Source: Prunus persica
Taxonomy: Eukaryota; Streptophyta; Magnoliopsida; Rosales; Rosaceae
Direction of reading: 5' to 3'
Assembly (NCBI RefSeq): GCF_000346465.2
Contig: NC_034011.1
Coordinates: 18,636,676-18,700,675 of the forward strand
DNA length: 64,000 nucleotides
Below the pieces are notes generated by a model. It was given only the letters and a program-made list of their open reading frames with translations. It was not told where the DNA came from and did no database searches. Shown here in pieces: positions 44,753 through 54,892 of the stretch. Made by a program: the position numbers and the translations under genes. Position 1 is the stretch's first letter. Each line of letters starts with the position of its first letter.

Positions 44753-46607
44753 GCTTTCTAGTTAGTTGAAGAAAATTACTTGGTAGAGGTATATGAGCTT
44801 TACTGTCAACAGTGCATAGCTAGCTGCTTTGAGCTCACAGGAAAACCCAGCCTGCAGATTGAACTTGCGTCTGTCTGAAATGAGTTGGAAACAGAGTTGA
44901 AAATGTTGGGAGGGAGAGAGAGAGAGAGAGAATGGATATGTTGGGTTGGCATGTCGGTTTAAGCTTAAATAAAAGATTTTCCGCAGCTAACGCATAGAAG
45001 CAGAAAAAGAATAAAATTAAATTAACACTACGCGGTCTGTGGTCCCTGAATGTCTGCCACGTTTTGGAGGACTTTCTCTATCCTAGAGGTGAGAGAGCGA
45101 CTTGAGTCATATTTACACTGACAAAGCCAAGAACAGAAAAAGACTCTTTCTTGTTATGCTGTGTGAACAGAAGATTTCTTTCTTTCTTTCTTTTTTAAAA
45201 TAAGTTCACAAAAGATAATAACTTAAACTGAAATTATATATTATATGGAAGATTGCAATTGTATCGTTTTTTATTGGATTATAATTGATATGTCCCCCAG
45301 CTGCAGCTACTTGGTCTAAATCAGTGGGCCGTTTCACACACAACATGCTGTATACAGAGCATGCTTTCCACAGCCTTTTGACCACAATATATTTATTGAC
45401 ACTCTTTCCACAGCCTTTTGACCACAATATATTTATTGACATTCCCTTCCCTTTGGTTTTGTTCCAAGGCAAGGCAGGAGGTTTGCATTGCATGCTTTGC
45501 CATGAACATCGCTATAAAAATAATCTCTTGGAATTGTTGTATAAATTATAGAAGCCTGTAATTCAATGTGAAAAGCGGGTATGGACTTCGTCCTGTCTAC
45601 GCGTGGAGTGCCAAATTCCAAGTGACCATATATTATATGCTATACCAACAATGACTTTCCTTTGAAAAAAAAAAAACTTAGTGCGGTGGTCAAGAAGGTT
45701 ATGTGCTCATTAAAAAAACCAAAAAAAAAACTATGTGCATGTAAGTTGATTTTTTCCGTTGATGTATTATGAATCATATATGTACAAACGGTGAAAATAA
45801 ATTTACAGATAATAATTTCATTACTAAATTCATCTGGGCGTGAACAACTGATCATACTATTCTTCTTCCTACTTATAACAAGGCCCTACTTCAATTCTCT
45901 ATTCTGACTTTACGGGGGAGTAAAAAAATTGGATCGGAGTAGTTAGGTGTGTATACATACAGCAGCTGGAGATTCAACCTTTTTTATCAAAGAAATACTG
46001 CGTGATGGAGCCTACGGACCATGACTACTCAATAACATAGATGGTGATACGGTGGGGTTTTTATAGCTAGAATTAATTTAGTGTGTGGTCCATACGGGTA
46101 CACAGAGAAATATAGGAGGTCAACTATTTGTGTTATAAATTAAATAAGACGAAAGGGCTTACCTATAATTTTGATACTACGGAATATTTCAATTATAAGA
46201 AAAATTAATTATGAGACTGATCTTATATTATTGTATGTTGATAGCTGATGTTATCCTATTAAAGTATCTAGTAAAAGAATCATGTCTTAAATAATATTTT
46301 GTTACCCTCTTGTATCCTTCCAAGCAAAAGCTATGAAGTTTATGTTGTAAACTTGTACTATTGGAAACACCATGTATAATGGAAGTGTTTATGTTTAGTT
46401 CCTGGTAGTTCGAATTGAGTAAGTTAATGAGTATGACTTAATTGTTCTTTTAGTGAATTTGGTCTGATTTTGGGGTGTGATAATTTTATTCCGTGAACAC
46501 ATATAATGAGATTATTTAAAACAAAGCTAAAATTTAGATAGAAAGAGCTTATATGACATCATACGAAATTTCTTTATCTTTTACAATGATGAAACTGAAT
46601 GGTTAAG
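44753..46607. promoter_or_regulatory. upstream region of PEPR-like gene 1
   Basis: The leader has a GA microsatellite (about 44910-44932; CT-rich on the coding strand). The coding strand reads CTTTTATTTAAGC near 44965, a weak TATA candidate. Two 41-bp tandem copies of TTTCCACAGCCTTTTGACCA... lie at about 45367-45448. The stretch 45860-46160 is repeated at 51390-51660 upstream of the Harbinger relic, part of the duplicated spacer. No gene. Confidence 0.5.
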
Positions 46608-49485
46608 GTTTTGTTTCCTTCTTTGAAGATGGAAAAGAACTTTCCCACTACTTGGGAACAAAATTATAACTTGAACTTTAAATTTTTTGTTTAAAAATAG
46701 CATGAGGTAGTTGGGTTCGTTTTGGTGAAAAGACAAAATGATAGTGGGTGAGATGGAAAAGTTTGCTTAAAAAATCTGTGCAGTGGAAGATCCTAAATTT
46801 GAGACTTCTACATCAAAAATATTCTCTTTAACGAAGGTATTTGTGCTTGGTGGCTCAAGATCAACCTCATGAAAGTCCATTGGTAGCTAGGGCTAAGAAG
46901 TGAGAAGACAAAATGATAGTAGGTAAGATGGAAAAGTTTGTTTTAAAATGGCAAAGTTGGTTTCTCGGATTCTCACCCGCAAGCAATTTTCTTTTTCTTT
47001 TTTTCTTGACTTCATACGTCTCATGCATAAAAATAAGATTGTATTTTTTTTTCCAACTTTTTATGGAATCTTAATTACTCAAACAAATTCCCATTATCTT
47101 TCCTTGAGTAAATATTACGTCTATTACAGTTTGGCACACAAGTCATCAAATAAGACCCGTTCAATCTTTTTTGTGCACATCTTAACAAACACATACAAAA
47201 GTGTAAAGGCAAATATCCAAATCAATGACTAGTGACAAGACCAAGAGCACCATATGAGGTCAACTAGGGCGTGCAGAAAGTGAACCAAGAATTGAAAAGT
47301 AGCACCATACGAAACGTTAAACTCACTTCTTTCTTTTTCTTTTCACTTTTCCATGTTAGTCTTCACAACCTATATTTCATTTACAATTAATCAGTGTCAC
47401 CCCAAAGGACCAATGATATGTTGGGTTGGCTTGTCTGTCGGTTTGGGCTTAAATAAGCAAAAAATCTTACTTATAACCAACCGACCAATAATACAATGAC
47501 ACGCGAAAAAGTTATCTTACATGTCATTGCGTTATTGATCAGAGATAGCAAAAAGTGTTATTCCCGTTACATGAAAGTGTTTTAACATAGCTTAATAGCT
47601 TAATATTGTATTGATGAGGATAATATGGTTATTTGAAGCTTTCCACTACACGTGCGGACGGGACAAATTACAGGGCTTCTACTATACAAATTTTCTATAT
47701 TTCTAAGAGATTATTTCTGCTTTATTTTATGGCGATGACCGCACAAGACCGTATCTCTCTTTTTTTTTCCCTCTTTTTTTTTTTTGGTAAGTAAAAAGAA
47801 GGAGATACAACATGAAGACTTTTCAGGAAGTCGCCTATCTTAATATTATTTTTGTCCAAACTAGCTTAACCTCTATTTTAATTTAGTCTTAGGTTTTGTT
47901 TCCTTCTTTGAAGATGGAAAACAACTTTCCCACTACTTGGGAACAAAGTTAGAACTTTAGATTTTTTGTTTAAAAATAGCATGTGGCTACCTTTTTATTT
48001 GGGTTTTTGTTTTGGTCAAGTCCATTGGTAGTTGGGTTCGTTTTGGTCAAGTCTATTGGTAGTTTGGGTTGAGAAGTGAAAAGACGAAATGATAGTAGGT
48101 GAGATGGAAAAGTTTGCTTAGGAATTTGCAGTGGAAGATCCTGAATTTTAAACTTTTTACACCAAAAATATTATCTTAAACGAAGGTATTCGTGCTTGAC
48201 GGCTCAAGATCAGCCTCATAAAAACCTTATATTCCCTGAGGAGGTTCTTCCAATGGAACTTTAAATGGTAGTTGGGTTCCTTTTTTGGGTCAAGTCCATT
48301 GGTAGTTAGGGCTTAGAAGTGAGAAGACAAAATGATAGTACGTGAGATGGAAAAGTTTGTTTTAAAATGGCAAAGTTGGTTTCTCGAATTCTCACCTGCA
48401 AGCAATTTTCTTTTTCTTTTTTTCTTGACTTCATATGTCTCATGCATAAAAATAAGATTGTATTTTTTTTCCAACTTTTTATGGAATCTTAATTACGCAA
48501 AAAAAATTCCCATTATTTTTTCTTGAGAACATATTACGTCTATTATAGTTTGGCACACAAGTCATCAAATAAGACCCGTTCAATCTTTTTTGTGCACATC
48601 TTAACAAACACATACAAAAGTGTAAAGGCAAATATCCAAATCAATGACTAGTGACAAGATCAAGAGTACCATATGAGGTCAACTAGGGCATGCAGAAAGT
48701 GAACCAACAATTGAAAAGTAGCACCGTACCTAGCTAAGATGGGTCATCATAAGGATTTGGGTTATTATGAGCTCTCTTCTCCTCCTGATCACTTGCAGCC
48801 TATTTTAGATGATGATAAGAATGGTCTCTTGAGGCCTAGATTTGTTCCTGTGTAGTCTTTTTGGTTTGGGCTTTGCCCCCTATTTTACCAACCAAAAAAA
48901 AAAAAAAAAAGTAGCATCATACGGAATGTTAAATTCACTTCTTTGTTTTTCTTTCACTTTTCCATGTTAGTCTTCACAACCTATATTTCATTTACAATTA
49001 ATCAATGTCACCCCCAAGGACCAATGATATGTTGGGTTGGCTTGTCTGTCGATTTGGGCTTAAATAAGCAAAAAAACCTTACCTATAACCAGCCGACCAA
49101 TAATACAATAACACACAGAGAAGTTATCATACATGTCATTGCGTTATTGATCAGAGATAGCAAAAAATGTTATTCCCGTTACATGAAAGTGTTTTAACAT
49201 AGCTTAATATTGTGTTGCTAAGGATAATATGGTTACTTGAAGCTTGCCACTACACGTGCGGACAGGACAAATTATAGGGCTTCTATTATACAAATTTTCT
49301 ATATTTCTAAGAGATTATTTATGCTTTATTTTATGGCAATGACTACACATAGTAGTACCTCTTTCTTTTTCTTTTTCTTTTTTGTAAAGTAAAAAGAATG
49401 ACATGCAACACGAGGACTTTTTAGAAAGTTACCTTAATATTAATTTTGTCCAAACTCGCTTAACCTCTTTTTTAATTTAGTATGA
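46608..49485. repeat. tandem spacer duplication of about 1.3 kb
   Basis: Unit 1 (about 46608-47890) and unit 2 (about 47892-49485) share the same order: TTTCCTTCTTTGAAGATGG, GATGGAAAAGTTTGCTTA, TTGGTTTCTCG, TTTGGCACACAAGTCATCAAATAAG, GTGAACCAA, ATGTTGGGTTGGCTTGTC, CACTACACGTGCGGAC. Unit 2 is longer because of an internal 0.2 kb repeat of its start and a LINE tail. Partial further copies lie at 53640-53940 and 59650-60370. Confidence 0.85.
48730..48910 (+). mobile_element. 5'-truncated LINE-type retroposon with poly(A) tail
   Basis: About 180 bp ending in an A17 tail, flanked by 16-bp target duplicates AAAAGTAGCACCGTAC (48714-48729) and AAAAGTAGCATCATAC (48907-48922). The paralogous unit has the empty site AAAAGTAGCACCATAC at about 47295-47310. 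The body codes KMGHHKDLGYY...LLRPRFVPV* in plus, with TTTGGGCTTTGCCCCCTA before the tail. It may be a non-LTR retrotransposon 3' end or a retrocopied mRNA tail. Confidence 0.85.
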
Positions 49486-49612
49486 GGTTATATCAACATT
49501 ATAAATACAAGAAATCCTTTAGTACTACAAGAAATCCTTTCGCCCTTCATAAATGTTCCATCAAGTCAACTTGACGTCGTTCATGAATATACGACGATTG
49601 CATCTCCGTGTA

Positions 49613-50707
49613 TCAATCAATCATACGGGGCATGAAACTACTATCCCTAACCAACGGTTCATGCTGCACTGGTTCTCCATTTGGCCCTATGGGTTTTTCA
49701 TAAATTTGTGTCAAGGTCGTGTTCATGGGATCCGGCTCGTACACGTTTGCAGCATCGTAATCATACTCATCCTCCACAATCATGTTATGGAGGATGATGT
49801 ATGTCATCATTATGCTCCTCAGCACCTCCTCATCTAACAGACGCGTCGCGCCCCTAATAATAGCCCACCGGACTTGGAGGATACCAAAGCACATCTCCAC
49901 ATCTTTTCTGTAACCCTCTTGATAGGCAGCAAATAATTTTTGCTTCTGGGATCGGGTATGTGGAATTGATTTCACAAATGTGGTCCACCTCGGGTAGATG
50001 TCGTCAGCTAGATAATACGCATTCTGGTAGACCGTATTGTTGATTTCATAGGTGATATTCGGGGCTTCACCTCTCAAAACATCATTGAACACCAGGGATT
50101 GACCCAGGACGTTCAAGTCATTTTGAGATCTGGCAAATCCGAAGAAGGTGTGCCAAACCCATGTATCGAATCCAGCAAAGGCTTCAAGGATGATGCTTTT
50201 CTGCCCTTTCCTATTTCCATAATACCTTTGCCAAGTAGTTGGGCAATTCTTCCATTGCCAGTGCATGCAGTCAATGCAACCAATCATTTCAGGAAATCCT
50301 CGAGACTCAGCTTTTTGTAAAAGCCATTGCAGGTCCCTGAGCCTAGGTTTGCGTAGGTAGTCCCTGGTGTACAGAGTTCCCACTGCATCACAAAATCGCA
50401 CCAAGCTCTCCAAAATAATGGACTTCCTCATCCGGCCAATCTCGTCCACCTAATCAGCAGATGACCCATACATCAACATTTGTATCACAGCTGTGAACTT
50501 TTGCTCGGGAAGAAGTCCCAAATTTCCAGCAGCATTTTTCTTTTGCACAAAGTATTCATCATAATTGCAAATATCATGCATGACTTTATTGAACAAATGA
50601 AGTTGCATTCTATATCTCGCTCGAAAATGAACATCAGAGTACAGAGAATGTGGGATAAAATAATCTTCCAGAAGATTCTTACTCCGAGAATGTCTATGTC
50701 TGTCCAC
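49613..50707 (-). pseudogene. Harbinger (HARBI1-like DDE) transposase with one in-frame stop
   Basis: Two same-frame pieces, 50707-50453 (85 codons) and 50449-49613 (278 codons), are separated by a single TAG at 50452-50450. Motifs: EQKFTAVIQMLMYGSSAD before the stop; DCMHWQWKNCPTTWQRYYGN, then ILEAFAGFDTWVWHTFFGFARSQNDLNVL carrying the second Asp; YYLADDIYPRWTTFVK; and FGILQVRWAII ... IILHNMIVEDE with a late acidic residue. This is the HARBI1/DDE_4 nuclease family, which in active elements needs a separate Myb-like partner, not seen here. About 363 codons remain, near family length. Confidence 0.88.
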
Positions 50708-51317
50708 ATTCGGGCCACGGCCTTCTCGTGAACAACGACGGCTCTAGTTTTCTACATCAAGCAAAGCCACTGCTATGCCAAGTTGCTCATCTAGTTCTCT
50801 CTGAGCCCTTTTTGCTTGCAGCTCGTGTACGCATTCTTTCTCTAATTTCTCGCTTTTGTCTCTCCAAAACCTCTTGCATGTCTACCATTTGAGAATGGAG
50901 AATGAAATCTAAAATCTGAGAAATGAAAATGTAGAGAATATCTGGTGTGGGAGGTATATGAAAGTGAAAAAAATATTGAGTAGAAAGTGAATAATAGTAG
51001 AAGGAGAAGAAAATGTATGAGGATTTGACGTTAAAAGTAAAGAATATTGGTTAGTATTTATAGAAAAAGAAATAAAAAAATAAAGTTTCTTTTTAAAAAA
51101 AATTTCCCTTTTTTTTCTTTTTTTTTTAATTACACAAAAATTGGCTGCAGTTGGATTGCTGGAAAAAATTTGATTTTTTTTTAATGTTGGAGCATGGCTT
51201 ACATCGTTGTGACGTCAGCACCAAAACTTGGGCTAGCGCTCGGGCCAGCCCAGGTTGCTGGGTCCCACCATCTGCTTGAGCCTTGTTTTGTTGCTGAAAA
51301 TCGGGATTTTGGGCCAA

Positions 51318-51346
51318 CCCCCCCACCCCCCCCCCCCCCCCCCCCC
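51318..51346. repeat. poly-C run
   Basis: Twenty-nine bases, all C except one A at 51325, inside the Harbinger remnant. Sequencing or assembly length errors are likely here. Confidence 0.95.
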
Positions 51347-51389
51347 AAGCCCTCCCCTTGGTCCCCTTGCTGGAAATACTCTTAAGATC

Positions 51390-51986
51390 CGGCCCTACTT
51401 TATTGCCTTACTTGAATGCATGAGTTCTGACTTTGCGGGGAGTAAATAAATGAATCATAGTAGTTGGGTGTGTATACAGGCTACATCAACGCGAGATTCA
51501 GCCTTTTGTCAAAGAAATACTGAGTGGAGCCTCCCGACCATGACTACTCAATAACAAATTTGAGGGGTTTGTTTTTGTATCTAGAATTAAATTCTCTTGT
51601 GGTCCACTTGGGTCCATATTCCGTGTTATAAAAATTAAATAAGATGAAAGGGCTTACCAATAATTTGATATATTCTTCCTTTTTATGATAATTAGCCTTT
51701 TTGCATACGCTTCTACTCCTGCGAGAGGCTTTTTTTTTTTTTTAATTTTTAAATTTATTTTTGCATTAAAAAAGATCATGAATAGTTGTGTTCTATAAAG
51801 ACAGGATCTATTATCTAATTTTTCTTTTAATTTTAATTTTTTTAATATGAAAAAATGTGAATTTACCATATTATCCTCATTTAATTAATAATTTCAATTC
51901 TAATGTTTGCATTAACTAAGGGCATTTTTTGGTATTTTGAATGTTTCACCATTCTCTGCCTTTTGCTTTATATATATAGATGAAGT
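51390..51986. other. duplicated PEPR upstream spacer, no gene
   Basis: 51390-51660 matches 45870-46160 (TTGGGTGTGTATACA, GAGATTCAGCC, CGACCATGACTACTCAATAACA). The remainder is A/T-rich with no ORF. Confidence 0.6.
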
Positions 51987-52492
51987 AGATAAGCCCAGTA
52001 GGTGTGAGGTTTTATCACAAAAGGCCTAGGTATTATTAGTAGTAGAACCATTCATTATATTTTATATTTTATTTAGTCAAATTTCCGATGTGGGACTTAT
52101 ATTCTTCAACATGCCCCCTCACGTGGAACCACCACATAGTGGGTCACACGTTGAGCCAAATCCACATCGAAGTCAATCATTCAAGCCCAACACGTGAGCA
52201 TCAGGTAAAGGGTATGGGTAAACATTCAAGCTCAACATGTGAACACCACATATTGGATAAGGGTAGAGGCCCAATCAATCAACCCGCTCTGATACCATGT
52301 TAAATTCAGAGAGATGGGCCAGCGGCCCACTACTAGCAACATTGATATTGTCCCCAACTTAACCATCTACAAAACCCAGTAGGTGTGAGATTTTATCATA
52401 AAAGGCCTCGGTATTATTAATAGTAGAACCATTCATTATATTTTGTATTTTATTTAGTCAAGTTTCCGATGTGGGACTTATATTCTTCAACA
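51987..52492 (-). mobile_element. TRIM (terminal-repeat retrotransposon in miniature)
   Basis: On the minus strand: LTR 52492-52298 (195 bp, TGTTGAAGAATATAAGTCCC ... GAATTTAACA), then at once the primer site TGGTATCAGAGC (52297-52286, an exact initiator-Met match), about 170 bp of non-coding interior with CACGTG-rich phrases, a polypurine tract GAGGGGGCA, and the second LTR starting at 52111. The second LTR keeps about 125 bp and has lost its far end. Total about 0.5 kb with no coding capacity, as in TRIMs. I saw no 5S rRNA box that would suggest Cassandra. Confidence 0.9.
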
Positions 52493-53270
52493 ATTTTTAT
52501 ACTCAAGGTTTATGTTTGATTTTTTCTCCCTTAATATCGTTTGTATAAAAATATAGAAAATAAAAAGATAATGAAGTAGATGATATAGTAATTGCGGATC
52601 AATTACATGTGATTGAGTATTTTCTCCCAGGAAAGTACTATGTGGATTTGGGCCCGTTGATTTCAAGGAGACAGAGAGATTAGGAAGTGGGTGAGGGTGA
52701 GGGTTGCTAGGAGGTGTTTATGAATTTTTTAAAGGGTGGGCTAGCTAAAGTTATTAGCTTAAAATCTATTTTTTTACTTATAGTTTATATACTCTTTCTA
52801 GAAATAGAATATACATTGAATCATATGAATCATGTTAGTCATAACTTTATTGACTAATTTTCAATAACCTTCCTAATTCTACATTACATTGGAATGGTTG
52901 GGATATGACTAGATTTTAAGCAGTTGTTTGGTGCAGTACAAAACCAAAGTTGAGATTAGTATGGATTGCCGTTGTTTATTTTTTATTTTTTTCATTATTA
53001 TATTCTCATTTCCAAACTAATTGCAACAAAATCGATTTTCAATCCAACCAAAAAAAAAAAAAAAGAATAAGTTGTCATCTTCAGACTTCTTCCACCATAT
53101 GTCTGCCTATGGAATCAACAATAAAAAAAGAAACATAAACTTAATTGAAGAAATTTTTAATATCATAAATATTAAATAGCACAAGTATTCTATATAAGTG
53201 TATGTTGACAACTGATGTTATCTTAGACTATCTACAAAAGAGATTTTTTTTTTTCCCTAAACGCATCTCA
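52493..53270. other. A/T-rich spacer, no gene seen
   Basis: Only short ORFs with no recognisable product. The end (CCCTAAACGCATCTCATGAG) matches 46480-type and 59545 spacer text into which the plastid fragment is inserted. Confidence 0.5.
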
Positions 53271-53271
53271 T

Positions 53272-53587
53272 GAGGCTTACGGGTATCTGAGCAATTCTTC
53301 ATGTTGCTTTTTACAGAACTCCCCTCTTATATCATCAAACCGTCACCCATTAATACACACACCAATATTATTTGATTTCAAATTCAGAGCAATACCTATC
53401 GTACCTTCTTCAAATTCTACTAATTCACCTACCATTACTTCATCCAGACCATAAATACGAGCAATACCATTGCCTACTTGAAGTACAGTACCGGTATTTA
53501 AAATCTTTACTTCTCTATTATATTGCTCAATACGTTCGCGAATAATATTATGAATTTCATCATATAAAATCAATATGGGATTCATTT
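53272..53587 (-). pseudogene. atpA fragment: nuclear plastid DNA fragment: atpA N-terminus
   Basis: The minus strand encodes [35 protein letters not shown], then [18 protein letters not shown], the start of chloroplast ATP synthase subunit alpha. A frameshift after NNIGV moves the following GDGLMI and EGSSVK text to another frame, with a TAA in place of Gln. Homology fades at about 53272 (GCTCAGATACCCGT is the last clear piece). The first about nine codons differ from plastid atpA. Both flanks are the duplicated spacer (CATCTCATGAG on one side, AGCTTATATGACATC on the other), so this is an insertion of about 0.3 kb of plastid DNA, long enough ago to have decayed. Confidence 0.9.
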
Positions 53588-53947
53588 TTTAAAAAAAAGC
53601 TTATATGACATCATATATATACAAAGTTTCTTTTATATTTAAAATGATGAAACCGAGTAAACAAAACTTTTGTTTTCTTCTTTGAAGATAGAGAAGAAAC
53701 TTCGCACAAGTTAGGAACAAATCAAAGCTACTTATAAAAATAAATAAATAAAACCTTTTGGGGTTGGGTTGAGGCTAGTGAAATAACAAAATGATAGTAG
53801 GTGAGATGGAAAAGTTTGCATTGAAAATGGCAAAGTTGGTTTGTTGGATTCTGACCCTAGGAGCAATTTCTTGTGTTTGAAAACACAATTTTGACTTCAT
53901 ACATCTCATGCATTCATAATTATGTGAAACAAAAGAGCAGCTGCAAA

Positions 53948-54368
53948 CAGTGGCGGAGTCAGAATTTTATGTGTGGAAGGGCTAATATATTAGGATTTAA
54001 AGTTGATTTCTTTCCCAGTGTTAAGCTTGTAAATAAATAAATAACATATTATCTTTAATTTCCTATTTTCTTAAATATACTTGTGAAAGAAAGATTTGAT
54101 TGACTGTTTCTTTTAATTTTTATTAATTATGTTAGTAGAATCTAGGAGTAAGTTTGCCATATTGCTAAGAAAAGAGTCCTTTAGTTGGAGGGGGAAATGT
54201 AAATCCCTCTTTTTCTTTATTGTGAGGGGCCACAAGCATTAATTATATATACATATATATATATATATAGTCCTAAGTTGTACAATACAAAGACAATATA
54301 TATACTATTTCAGAATTTTGGGAGAGCCAAGGCCCTTGCAGGCCTAAGCACACCTCCGCCCCTGGCTG
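53948..54368. mobile_element. non-autonomous hAT element
   Basis: Inverted ends CAGTGGCGGAGTCAG and CACACCTCCGCCCCTG, with target duplicate GCTGCAAA at 53940-53947 and 54369-54376. The duplicated spacer near 60552 (AGCCGCTGCAGACACCTGATC) is the matching empty site. About 420 bp, non-coding, with a (TA)n run near 54250. Confidence 0.85.
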
Positions 54369-54376
54369 GCTGCAAA

Positions 54377-54892
54377 AACCTGATCCCTCCTCAAATAAAT
54401 AGCTTTGTCATTTTGTATTGGAAAATCCTCAAATGAATAGATTTTCACGATTTTCAGGCTGACCATTTCGAAAAGATTCACGATGTAAGAGGGAGGAGGG
54501 ATAAGATGATTACCTTGCACCACAAGCAACCTCATTATATTTTTCTCCACGGCTCTGTTCTATTTGAATGTTCTTGTTATTTGGAAGTTGAATATGAATT
54601 AAAGATTTGTAAGGTAAATGCCCCTTTATCCAAGAGAAAAAAAGAACCAAAGTATTGGATAATTTAGCATATGGGTAAAATGATTTGTAAGTTTAACATT
54701 TGAAGGACCAAAGGAAGATATTCTCAAAAAGATCTCGAGTATCTTTCAGTTTTCTCACGTTCATATCTCTTGGCATTGCTTTTAAGCTTTTTTTACTAAA
54801 ACTTGACTCTATGTTTTTATAGTGATACAACGGAAGATCTGTTCCTTTGCTACATACACTAGGACTAAACTAGAGCAGAAAACAGATACCAA
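54377..54892. other. 3' flank of PEPR-like gene 2
   Basis: Matches the flank of gene 1 at 40380-40530 and the spacer at 60560-60615 (AGCTTTGTCATTTTGTATTGG). No gene. Likely contains the 3' UTR of gene 2. Confidence 0.5.

Larger units (their letters stand above)
49490..51378 (-). mobile_element. PIF/Harbinger-type transposon remnant
   Basis: Contains a Harbinger transposase pseudogene and an A/T-rich then GC-rich right part. The right end may be GCTGGAAATACTC followed by TTA at about 51378-51381, after which duplicated spacer resumes at about 51390. The left end is not recognised, so the boundaries are approximate. Confidence 0.6.

Noticed and set aside
49490..51378. Myb-like partner ORF for the Harbinger element
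   Set aside because: I looked in the flanking 1-2 kb on both strands and saw no SANT/Myb-like frame.
51987..52492. Cassandra-type TRIM with 5S rRNA promoter
   Set aside because: No 5S internal control boxes were recognised in the LTR, so only the general TRIM call is kept.
53343..53585. A functional nuclear ATP synthase subunit
   Set aside because: Only the N-terminal part, followed by a frameshift and a stop, with no transit peptide. It is a plastid DNA insert.
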